A program made the translations under genes and the position numbers. Shown one piece after another: positions 34,551 to 41,958 of a stretch of DNA of 64,000 nt. Below the pieces are notes generated by a model. The model did not search any database, was not told the DNA's origin, and worked only from the letters and a program-made list of their open reading frames with translations. Positions within the stretch are counted from its first letter, which is position 1; each line of letters opens with the position of its first letter. This DNA is from an uncultured Lachnospiraceae bacterium (GTDB taxonomy: Bacteria; Bacillota; Clostridia; Lachnospirales; Lachnospiraceae). The DNA lies in assembly GCA_944376425.1 (NCBI GenBank), contig CALWCS010000049.1, forward strand, positions 1 to 64,000. Reading direction: 5' to 3'.

Positions 34551-35084
34551 TTATTTTTCAATTCCGTTTCTTGCCGATTGTCCCTGCTGATACGGATGTT
34601 TCACCATTCGAATTTCAGAGACATAATCTGCGAGCGCTATCATCTCTTGGCTTGGGGTATTTCCTGTCAGAATTACTTCCAGATTGTCCGGTTTTTCTTT
34701 TAAAAACTGTAACACAAGCGACTCATCCAACAGTCCGGCGCTGATTGTATAAATTGTCTCATCTAAAAATAAAACATCGTACTTTTCTTGTGCTGCTTTT
34801 TGAGTCACTTTTTGAAATTCTTCATCATAAAATTTTTTCAGCTCTTCTTTTTCTTTCTGTGTCATCTGAAAACTGAATTTTACCTGTTCTCTTCCGTCAA
34901 CAATCGTAATATTATCCACACATTCGAGTATTTTTCTTTCGCTCGTTTTATTATTTTTCATAAATTGATATAAAAGGACACGATAGCCATATCCCGCTGC
35001 GCGAATACTTAATCCCATACCAGTCGTTGTTTTTCCTTTTCCATCTCCGTAATAAATATGAATTAATCCTGTTCCTTGTCTCAT
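34551..35084 (-). CDS. cobO: Corrinoid adenosyltransferase CobO/BtuR type
   Basis: It adds the 5'-deoxyadenosyl group of ATP to cob(I)alamin precursors. Motifs are the P-loop IYYGDGKGKTTTGMGLSIRAAGYG, LFLDETIY (a Walker B-type position), and the C-terminal KHPYQQGQSARNGIEK. About 178 residues is normal. MRQGTGLIHI at 35084 is the likely start by family alignment, with only a weak site (AGAGG, close). The frame stays open for 336 further bases upstream, where it encodes a decayed TnpB tail. No other cobalamin gene is in the window. Confidence 0.88.
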   Translation of the reverse strand: MRQGTGLIHIYYGDGKGKTTTGMGLSIRAAGYGYRVLLYQFMKNNKTSERKILECVDNITIVDGREQVKFSFQMTQKEKEELKKFYDEEFQKVTQKAAQEKYDVLFLDETIYTISAGLLDESLVLQFLKEKPDNLEVILTGNTPSQEMIALADYVSEIRMVKHPYQQGQSARNGIEK

Positions 35085-35420
35085 CTGCCTCTGCCACTCA
35101 AAATGTAATGAAACATACTCACAAGTTCCTGTATACTCTACAGTCGTAAATTTCTGCAATAGCCCACAGTACCTACTTACATTTGCCTGATTATACAACT
35201 TCGTAAGTTGCAGCACAGCATCTCTTAACTTAACATTCCTGTTTTCTATATAACCACATTCACATTTGTAGATTCTGTGTGAAAGTTTTAAATCTTTCTT
35301 GATGTCTTTGTACTTTGAGCTTTTGTATACTCTTTTGAGTGAACCCTCCTTTCTGGTACTTTCTTTATTTAAGGATTCCTTTTCTTTTTCTGTTTCTGAC
35401 CGTTTTATCCTGGATTCATC
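35085..35420 (-). pseudogene. Remnant of an IS200/IS605-type TnpB C-terminus
   Basis: Read in the cobO frame, this segment encodes SSKYKDIKKDLKLS followed by RIYKCECGY. Intact TnpB/OrfB proteins have here a zinc ribbon of the pattern SSKxCSxCG...LxLSxRxYxCxCGxxxDRDxNA. The second CxCG and the LSxR spacing remain; the first Cys pair (KYKDIK) and the DRDxNA stretch (ENRNVKL) are eroded. It lacks the rest of the transposon gene. The frame opens after a TAA just above 35420 and runs without a stop into cobO, so a fused reading frame exists. Confidence 0.6.
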
Positions 35421-35462
35421 TTAATGATAACCTTTTCACAGTGTTTCCTCTTTCTATGATTT

Positions 35463-36530
35463 CTATAATTCCAGTTTCATGTCGCCTTTTTTAATCCATC
35501 CGCGTTTTCTCATAAATTCTGAAATTCCAAGCGTTACAATCGCAGGCAGCACAAAATGCATGACAATAATTTTAACCAGCACGATCATTCCGCCCTCTAA
35601 AGGCGCCATTGTCTCATACGTCATAATTTGTCCGACTAATCCTGCAGTCCCCATTCCGGAACCGGTCGCATTGCTTGTCATATGAAAAATAAGCGTTCCG
35701 ACCGGTCCTAAGATTGCACTTGACAAAATAGCCGGAAGCCAGATAATTGGTTTTCGGATAATATTAGGAACTTGAAGCATAGACGTTCCAATTCCCTGCG
35801 CAAGAAGCCCTGCCATCTTATTTTCACGATAGCTTGCCACTGCAAAACCTACCATATTGCAGCAACATCCAACCGTTGCCGCGCCTGCGGCAAGCCCTGA
35901 TAAATTCAAAATAATGCCAAGAGCCGCTGAACTGATCGGCAGAGTCAAAATCATTCCCATCAAAACAGATACTACAATTCCCATCAAAAACGGCTGTTGT
36001 TCCGTTCCCCAGTTAATCATCATTCCCAGGCTGTTCATAAATTTCGAAATGGGAGGTCCTACGAGGATTCCAACGGCAGAGCCTGATAAGATACTGCAAA
36101 TAGGCGTCACCAAAATGTCCAGTTTTGTCTTTCCGGATACCAGATGTCCTATCTCAATTCCTATGTATGCAGCAATAAATGCTCCAAGCGGTTCTCCAGG
36201 TCCTGAAAGAATCATCGCCTGTGTATCGTTCATAATCGTCCCTGCGGTAATATTTCCTGCAAATGCACCTACCATGCCGGCAACAGCAGCAGATATAACA
36301 ACAAGGGGACTTTCTTTAAATCGGTATGCTACTCCGACTCCAATTCCCGCACCTGTCACAGCCGCCGCAAATTTTCCGAATAAAAACAGATAATTTCCGA
36401 TTTCTCCTCCTATCAGATTTCCGATCTGCTGAATAATCGTTCCTACAATCAAAGTACAGAATAGTCCCTGTGCCATCCCACTAAGTCCGTCGATAAAGAC
36501 ATGATTTAAATATTTTTTTAATCCTCTCAC
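35463..36530 (-). CDS. PTS EIIC-like membrane protein (PTS_EIIC_2 type)
   Basis: The 355-residue protein is almost entirely membrane helices (about ten), with Gly/Ala-rich motifs such as GVAYRFKESPLVVISAAVAGMVGAFAGN. It has no EIIA or EIIB domain and none is next door. Family members are related to the sugar phosphotransferase permease but often act with vitamins or as regulators. The start is GTG (36528-36530) with AAAGGAAAG upstream. It is 62 bases after the niacin-sensing repressor gene, which suggests co-transcription and a link to niacin. Confidence 0.75.
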   Translation of the reverse strand: MRGLKKYLNHVFIDGLSGMAQGLFCTLIVGTIIQQIGNLIGGEIGNYLFLFGKFAAAVTGAGIGVGVAYRFKESPLVVISAAVAGMVGAFAGNITAGTIMNDTQAMILSGPGEPLGAFIAAYIGIEIGHLVSGKTKLDILVTPICSILSGSAVGILVGPPISKFMNSLGMMINWGTEQQPFLMGIVVSVLMGMILTLPISSAALGIILNLSGLAAGAATVGCCCNMVGFAVASYRENKMAGLLAQGIGTSMLQVPNIIRKPIIWLPAILSSAILGPVGTLIFHMTSNATGSGMGTAGLVGQIMTYETMAPLEGGMIVLVKIIVMHFVLPAIVTLGISEFMRKRGWIKKGDMKLEL

Positions 36531-36592
36531 TTTTTTCTTTCCTTTCTTCGATTTTTCTAAGTACTGTTTTCTGCTCTTTTAACTGCTGTCTT

Positions 36593-37105
36593 TCACCTCT
36601 TGATCAAAAAATTCTTTTTTTCCAGCTCCTTTTCCACTTCATCTAAAATTTCTTCACAGTCTGCCTCTATCATATGATAATGTATTCCATCAGTCAGACA
36701 GTTAAGAGGTCTGCTTCCTTCCTGTTCTGTCTTACGTACAAAATTGTCAACATCCTTTCTCGTAGCAATATTTAAATCAGCTGAAATTTTTCCATAAAGA
36801 CCATGTTCTACTATTACATTGAGTGCTTTTCCTCCGACATCTACAATCGTATACAGTTCTTCCCTGATCTGTTCCTTTGTATGTCTGACACAGACTAAGC
36901 GCTGTATTTTTTCTTTTTGAGGTGCAAGACGATAAAGCAGATATCCTTTATTCGTAGATAAAATCTGATGATTTTCGGCACGCAGCAGAGCAATATCCTG
37001 AACAATCACCTGTCTGCTGACAGAAAATTCTTTTGCCAGCTTTTCTCCTGATATTGGTTTCTGGCTTTGTTCCAAAATTTTCATGATCTGATTTCTTCTT
37101 TCCAC
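36593..37105 (-). CDS. niaR: NiaR-type niacin-responsive repressor
   Basis: A helix-turn-helix 11 domain (1-58, GEKLAKEFSVSRQVIVQDIALLRAE) is followed by a 3H domain. The three metal-binding histidines are in VRHTKEQIREEL, VEHGLYG and GIHYHMIE, as in NiaR proteins that repress NAD genes when niacin is present. GTG at 37103-37105 is used because the frame closes three codons further up; the next ATG is at 37084. A perfect 9-bp palindrome lies directly upstream. It heads an operon with the EIIC-like gene. Confidence 0.88.
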   Translation of the reverse strand: MERRNQIMKILEQSQKPISGEKLAKEFSVSRQVIVQDIALLRAENHQILSTNKGYLLYRLAPQKEKIQRLVCVRHTKEQIREELYTIVDVGGKALNVIVEHGLYGKISADLNIATRKDVDNFVRKTEQEGSRPLNCLTDGIHYHMIEADCEEILDEVEKELEKKNFLIKR

Positions 37106-37116
37106 TTTTCTCTATG

Positions 37117-37137
37117 CTGAAACTTTCCAAGTTTCAG
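37117..37137. promoter_or_regulatory. Candidate autoregulatory operator of niaR
   Basis: CTGAAACTT and AAGTTTCAG form a perfect inverted repeat around a three-base centre, about 12 bases before the niaR start. It does not match the published Bacillus NiaR site closely, so the regulator is inferred from position only. Confidence 0.45.
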
Positions 37138-37243
37138 TAAACCTCCTCTCCAGATTGATTAGGTCATCTTTTCTACGTTCTGTTTTTGGCAATCTCTGTT
37201 GTTTATTATATCATCTTCTTGCCATCATTTCCATGTCCAGATG

Positions 37244-37292
37244 AAAAGAAGGCACTGTTTCAGAAATTCTTTTCCGAACCAGTGCCTTCTTC
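37244..37292. terminator. Terminator between the HPr-like gene and niaR
   Basis: AAGAAGGCACTG pairs with CAGTGCCTTCTT around a 21-base loop. T-rich sequence follows on the minus strand, where it would end the HPr-like transcript. Confidence 0.65.
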
Positions 37293-37384
37293 TCATTGTA
37301 TCATATTTCATCTTCGTTTTCCGTCTCCATTGCCCGCTTTACAGGCAATTTATTTCATTCGTCAAAATCATTGCTGTCCCTGTA

Positions 37385-37603
37385 TTATGCAAGGAAAGGC
37401 TTTACCGTCTCAGGAATCTGTCCTGATTTTGCAGTCAGATGAATCGGTTTCGAAAGATCCAGGCTAAAAATACCCATAATCGATCTGGCATCTGTCGTAT
37501 ATCTTCCGCAAGATAAGGTAAATTCTCCTTCCTGAGTTTTCAAAGCTTCTACAAACTCTTTAATTTTCGTGATTGTATTCAGTCTCACATCACATGATGA
37601 CAT
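37385..37603 (-). CDS. HPr-like protein lacking the active-site histidine
   Basis: The 72-residue protein matches the C-terminal half of HPr well: FTLSCGRYTTDARSIMGIFSLDLSKPIHL, where the Ser in ARSIMG corresponds to regulatory Ser46. The N-terminal GxHARPA segment with the phosphorylated His15 is replaced by NTITKIK. It cannot carry phosphate from EI, so a Crh-like regulatory role is possible. GAGGAGG precedes the ATG. No PTS enzyme genes adjoin it. Confidence 0.75.
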   Translation of the reverse strand: MSSCDVRLNTITKIKEFVEALKTQEGEFTLSCGRYTTDARSIMGIFSLDLSKPIHLTAKSGQIPETVKPFLA

Positions 37604-37823
37604 CTCTGATTCCTCCTCTGTTTATTGTTCCAGGATATCTGACTTTTCAGCATTTTTCTTTTGCCGGATTTTCTCTGCTCTTCTTTGTAGCGAAGTATCA
37701 TTCTTTTATCCCAAATGGATTATAAAATAGCGTTTTTAAAAATTCAACTGTTAGATTGCACGAAAAATTTAGCCCTTATCTTCTATTTTAAACCGATTTC
37801 GTATAATAAACCTTACTTTCTAC

Positions 37824-37852
37824 TTTACTTTGACTCAAAAAAAAAGTATAAT
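37824..37852 (+). promoter_or_regulatory. Promoter for the 87-residue protein gene
   Basis: TTTACT (37824-37829) and TATAAT (37847-37852) are 17 bases apart, 42 bases before the plus-strand start codon. Confidence 0.55.
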
Positions 37853-37893
37853 TCCAACAGATTCCTAATTACAAACTGCAAAGGAGGATTTCT

Positions 37894-38157
37894 ATGTTTC
37901 AGTTGTGGGGAAAAATTATAAAAGGCAACAATCTCATCCGCGATCTGGTTATCTGCGATTCTTCAGAAGATACCCGCACGCATAAAATTTTTCACTGTCT
38001 GGAAAAAATCTGTGTCGAGTTTGATCTGCAAGCTCCGATTTGGTTTGATTCTAATATTCAAATGTTTAAACGATACAAAAAATCAAAATTTTATCAGGAC
38101 AATTTTATAGAATCCATTGACTTTGACTATCTTGAAATTCAGATATTAGAAGAATAA
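37894..38157 (+). CDS. Small conserved-type protein of unknown function
   Basis: The 87-residue soluble protein has no known motif. It contains the segment DTRTHKIFHCLEKICVEFDLQAPIWFDSN and ends with an acidic stretch IDFDYLEIQILEE. A near-consensus AAAGGAGG site and a promoter 5' support expression. It is one of the few plus-strand genes and stands alone, convergent with the hydroxyacid dehydrogenase. Confidence 0.75.
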   Translation: MFQLWGKIIKGNNLIRDLVICDSSEDTRTHKIFHCLEKICVEFDLQAPIWFDSNIQMFKRYKKSKFYQDNFIESIDFDYLEIQILEE

Positions 38158-38186
38158 ACGGTCTTTTTTGCATGGATATTCATTGA

Positions 38187-39143
38187 TCAGCAAACGATAT
38201 TTCTTTTTTCTCCTCTTTGAAAAGCCGCTACATTCTGATAGACTTCTTCTACTAATCTTCGTCTCGCCTCAGTGCTTGCCCATGCAATATGTGGTGTGAT
38301 CACTAATTTTCCGCTGTCTTGAATCCGCATCAGCGGATTATCTGCTCTTATCGGTTCTACTGAAATCACGTCCAGTCCTGCCGCTGCTATCTCCCCTTTT
38401 TCTAATGCCTCTGCTAGATCTTCCTCATTTACAATCGGTCCTCTTCCGACATTAATCAAGACAGCACTGTTTTTCATTTTTTTAAATTGTTCCCGGTTCA
38501 TTAAATTTTCCGTTGCTTCATTCAGCGGTGCATGAATGGAAAGAATATCGGATTCTTTGCAGATTGTCTCCAAATCGACTCTCTGATACCGGTCATTTTG
38601 ATTTTTTCCTGAGGTCGAATAGTAAATCACTCTGCATCCAAATACTTCTGCGATTTCGGCGACCTTTTTCCCTATATTTCCAAGTCCTATAATTCCCCAT
38701 GTCTTTTGGTCCAGCTCATGATATGCCACATCTAAATTCGTAAAGATATCACTTTTGACGTATTCCCCGCTTTTTACATAAGTATCAAAATAATTCATTT
38801 TATGAATCAGATAGAAAGCAAGCGCAAATGTATGCTGTGCCACGGACATGGTAGAATAGCCTCCTACATTTGAAACTGCAATTTTTCGTCTGCTTACATA
38901 CTCTCTGTCAATAATATTAATTCCTGTTGCTGTTACGGCTATCATTTTTAAATGCGCTGCTTTTGCCAATGTTTTTTCATTCATCGGTACTTTATTTACA
39001 ATAATAATATCTGCATCTTTGACACGCTCTGCCGTATTTTCTTCCTCTGATTTTCCATATTGTGTTACATGACCAAGTTTTTCAAAGACAGACAGATCAA
39101 GGTCCCTTCCGAGTGTATCTGCCTCTAATATTACGATTTCCAT
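38187..39143 (-). CDS. D-2-hydroxyacid dehydrogenase
   Basis: This NAD-dependent dehydrogenase has the Rossmann motif GLGNIGKKVAEIAEVFG and the catalytic set Arg (NVGRGPIV), Glu (SVEP) and His (ITPHIAW). It reduces a 2-keto acid to the D-hydroxy acid; hydroxypyruvate, glycerate or lactate are possible. The ATG at 39141-39143 follows GAAGGG. About 318 residues, normal for the family. Next upstream is the Lon-like ATPase gene (36-base spacing between start-proximal ends), perhaps co-transcribed. Confidence 0.88.
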   Translation of the reverse strand: MEIVILEADTLGRDLDLSVFEKLGHVTQYGKSEEENTAERVKDADIIIVNKVPMNEKTLAKAAHLKMIAVTATGINIIDREYVSRRKIAVSNVGGYSTMSVAQHTFALAFYLIHKMNYFDTYVKSGEYVKSDIFTNLDVAYHELDQKTWGIIGLGNIGKKVAEIAEVFGCRVIYYSTSGKNQNDRYQRVDLETICKESDILSIHAPLNEATENLMNREQFKKMKNSAVLINVGRGPIVNEEDLAEALEKGEIAAAGLDVISVEPIRADNPLMRIQDSGKLVITPHIAWASTEARRRLVEEVYQNVAAFQRGEKRNIVC

Positions 39144-39211
39144 TTGATTTTCCCTTCTCTCTTTTGCTCTCTGCATTCGTATCCGTCCATTTTTTCCTAT
39201 GTTTCATATGT

Positions 39212-40696
39212 TTAGGTAAGAAGATTTTCCACCATCTCTGCATCAAAAATAACCTCTGAGACATGATTGACTTCTATCTGATAGAGAGCATTTGCCGCTA
39301 TGTGTTCTGCTGCCTGTTCCAAATCTCTGATACCAGTTGTATCTGCATATTTTTTGACCACAGCATCTAGTGCCTCTTCTGTCATAATACATTCATTTTC
39401 CCGCATTCTCATACGGTCTAAAACCTTTGGCAAAGCGTATCTGGAAAATATAATCTTTTTTTCCTCGGGTGTATAATCCGGAATATCAATGACCGCAAAA
39501 CGCGACATCAAGGGTGCGCTGATCTGTTCCTTGTCATTTGCTGTTGCGATGGGATAAACGCCTACCGTCGGAACCATACACTCCATATAGTTGTCTGTAA
39601 ATCCCAGATTGTCTAAAAGCGTCAAAAGAACATCGGCCGGATTTCCATTTCCCTTTCCTGATGACGCTTTATCGAGTTCGTTGATAATAAAGACCAGATT
39701 GGACTCTCCCGCCATAGAAAACGCTTCCATAATAATCCCCGGTTTTGCATTTGCATAGATACGTGAGCTTCCCGTCAGCTGTTCCGGATCATTGATCGAA
39801 CTCATATCAAGCGTTGTCCACGGCAATTTCAAAATTCTTGCAACAGCATAAGCAATCTGGGATTTTCCGGTTCCTGCCGGACCAATCAGCAAAAGTCCAT
39901 ACGCCGGGAGTGTATGCGTGCGGTTAATCTGTATAATCGTCTCAATAATCCGCTGTTTTACCCGTTCCATGCCATAAAGTTCTTCATCTAAAATCCTGCG
40001 GGCTTCTTTCGGATCAATTGCTTCAAAATAATTATTTTTCCATTGAATATTCATCATAATCGAAAGTGCACGCTGGGCATGGCGTCTTTCTTCAGGAGAG
40101 ACTTCATTGGAACGTGCCACAGCAAGATTTCTTCGTGCCCAGAGACGAATATTATCCGGCAGTGTTCTGCCGGCGCACATCATAAAGTCTGTGATGCTTT
40201 GCAGACTTGTCAGTTTCATATCATCTCCTGCTTCTTCTTTGTCTTCTTCCTCCTCTTCTTCTACGGGAGCGCTGCTTGCCAGCAGTCTGTCAATCATAAA
40301 CTGAAGAAATCCGTCCTCAGCCGAAAGTTTTGTTCCGCCTCCGAATGCAATTTCACGAATCTTATAAACCGCATATCCGTCTTGGCGGTTTTGACCGGAC
40401 AGCCGCACATTGATGTGATTTTCCCCCAGCCATCGAAGCAGGCTGACAAAGCGGGCATCGATCTGTAAAATATCGGCACTGACTGTTCCATCCTCTTCCT
40501 TAAATTCGAACGTTGTCCGTTTGATCGGATTTGTAAAAACACCGCAAGAATGATGTTTCCATTTTCTCTTGCTGTTATCAAGCAGTAAAATCGGTCTGTC
40601 CGGTGAAGTTGCGGTCTCGTTTGATCGAACTATCGTATAAGTACACTCAGAATTATTTTTTTTATCCGGTGTATTGCTAAAATCAAATACTGGCAT
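39212..40696 (-). CDS. Lon-like AAA+ ATPase without protease domain
   Basis: The N-terminal 230 residues are unknown and include an acidic run (145-158). The AAA+ core (232-480) follows the Lon type: DEELYGMERVKQRIIE, Walker A GPAGTGKS (272-279), PEQLTGSSRIY, sensor 1 ATAN, Arg finger near SRF (399) and sensor 2 GIRDLE (457). Walker B reads FIINELDK, so its usual Asp is Asn 339 while the catalytic Glu340 stays. The protein ends after the AAA+ module; the Ser-Lys protease domain is missing. AGGAG precedes the ATG. It may act as a chaperone or remodeller. Confidence 0.82.
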   Translation of the reverse strand: MPVFDFSNTPDKKNNSECTYTIVRSNETATSPDRPILLLDNSKRKWKHHSCGVFTNPIKRTTFEFKEEDGTVSADILQIDARFVSLLRWLGENHINVRLSGQNRQDGYAVYKIREIAFGGGTKLSAEDGFLQFMIDRLLASSAPVEEEEEEDKEEAGDDMKLTSLQSITDFMMCAGRTLPDNIRLWARRNLAVARSNEVSPEERRHAQRALSIMMNIQWKNNYFEAIDPKEARRILDEELYGMERVKQRIIETIIQINRTHTLPAYGLLLIGPAGTGKSQIAYAVARILKLPWTTLDMSSINDPEQLTGSSRIYANAKPGIIMEAFSMAGESNLVFIINELDKASSGKGNGNPADVLLTLLDNLGFTDNYMECMVPTVGVYPIATANDKEQISAPLMSRFAVIDIPDYTPEEKKIIFSRYALPKVLDRMRMRENECIMTEEALDAVVKKYADTTGIRDLEQAAEHIAANALYQIEVNHVSEVIFDAEMVENLLT

Positions 40697-40794
40697 CTCT
40701 ATACTCCTTTTATTTTTAAACTGTTCATTGCAGCGTTTATATCCTTGTCATATTTTGTAGGACATTCAGGACATGTCCTCTCTCTAACAGGTAA

Positions 40795-40824
40795 AAAATC
40801 TATGCTTAGTTTAGCATAGATTTT
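40795..40824 (-). terminator. Second hairpin in tandem after the CBM9-like gene
   Basis: A perfect 12-bp stem (40795-40806 with 40813-40824) is followed on the minus strand by TTTTTT. It lies 150 bases before the AAA+ start and may be a second terminator or an attenuator for that gene. Confidence 0.7.
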
Positions 40825-40883
40825 CAGAGTGGACAATCCGATATCTTATTTTTTATTTCAAAGAAAATCTTTTTTCCATACAG

Positions 40884-40943
40884 CAAAAAAATAAGATTAT
40901 CACAAAATAGATCAAATTCTCTATCTTGTAATAATCCTATTTC
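40884..40943 (-). terminator. Terminator of the CBM9-like gene
   Basis: A 17-bp stem with two G-T pairs and an eight-base loop ends in TTATTTTTTT on the minus strand, starting about 40 bases past the stop codon. Confidence 0.8.
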
Positions 40944-40973
40944 ACATGGATTGCTGCTTCTTGAAAATCTCGC

Positions 40974-41774
40974 TTATTCGAATGTCACACGTCCCCAGCT
41001 GCTTGGGTTTTTATCCGCATCTGATGCGCCCGTCCAGTTCATCTGTACAGAAGACTGCGTATTCGGATATGGATAGTCATTGTCTGTGATACAGAAATTA
41101 AAACTAATCGTGTCGCCGGCAGCCGGTACATACTGTTCAATATAATCATTTGCAAAGTTGCTCCACGGAATCACTGCCTCAAAAATAAAGCCGTCATCCG
41201 TCGTTGTATATCCCTTTTCATATCCTTCCAAAACGTCGGTATTTTCTTCCATGCCTTTAGAAGTAAAGCGCTCCAGCTGTTCTCTTTCAATCATGGAACG
41301 GTCAAAAGCTGAATACCAATTCTGATTATCCATCATTAAATACAGCAGGAAATCATTCGTCTCGTAAGCTGTGCGTGCCGGGTCGGCAGATGGATTTGTA
41401 GAGATATAGATTTTAAAGTTGTCTTCCATATCATGTGCAAGCAGACCTACTGCTCCAAAACTTGAAGCTTCCTTTGTATCTGCTGCAAGGTATAAATTAT
41501 CTTCATCCCACATCAGATAAACAGTACAGCTTACATCTGTTTCTCCCAGCCAGGAATCCGTATCACGGATTACTTGAGACGCATCATTGATTTCTATCGG
41601 AGAAGACAGATTCCACTCGCTTAAATCTCCGTCAGCCGTAATTGGGCTTTCAGCACGATATGCTGTCGCTGATGGCTGTTCTGCGGACTCCTCTGCAAAC
41701 ACTCCGGCAGAACAGGTTCCCAGGCATAACATCATAACACCTGCTATCGATAATACTCTTTTTCTCATTGTCAT
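40974..41774 (-). CDS. Secreted CBM9-like carbohydrate-binding protein
   Basis: A signal peptide (about residues 1-27, ending GVFAEE) is followed by a family 9-type carbohydrate-binding module: ITADGDLSEW, VYLMWDEDNLYLAAD, and GFIFEAVIPWSNF. These modules bind the reducing ends of xylan or cellulose chains. There is no enzymatic domain. It lies after the GH3 gene but a strong terminator separates them. Two ATG codons six bases apart fit the AAAGGA site. Confidence 0.82.
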   Translation of the reverse strand: MTMRKRVLSIAGVMMLCLGTCSAGVFAEESAEQPSATAYRAESPITADGDLSEWNLSSPIEINDASQVIRDTDSWLGETDVSCTVYLMWDEDNLYLAADTKEASSFGAVGLLAHDMEDNFKIYISTNPSADPARTAYETNDFLLYLMMDNQNWYSAFDRSMIEREQLERFTSKGMEENTDVLEGYEKGYTTTDDGFIFEAVIPWSNFANDYIEQYVPAAGDTISFNFCITDNDYPYPNTQSSVQMNWTGASDADKNPSSWGRVTFE

Positions 41775-41836
41775 TCATTCCTTTCTCTATTTTTTTGGAA
41801 ATCTTCTTTTTCGACCTTTCTTACAGTCTCTTACTG

Positions 41837-41869
41837 AAAAATGGGCGCTGCCAAAATAGCAGCGCCCAT
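41837..41869 (-). terminator. Terminator of the GH3 gene
   Basis: A perfect 9-bp GC-rich stem (GGGCGCTGC/GCAGCGCCC) with loop TATTTTG is followed by ATTTTT on the minus strand, 90 bases past the stop codon. Confidence 0.88.
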
Positions 41870-41958
41870 GGGATATTCACCTTATCATGACTTCTTTTTC
41901 TTTTCTGATTTTCTGTTTTTCTACACGATATACTTGTGAAGTCCTGATCTGTTGCGAT

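Noticed and set aside
35857-36393. 178-residue plus-strand frame opposite the EIIC-like gene
   Set aside because: Antisense shadow of a membrane protein; Pro/Ile-rich composition typical of such shadows.
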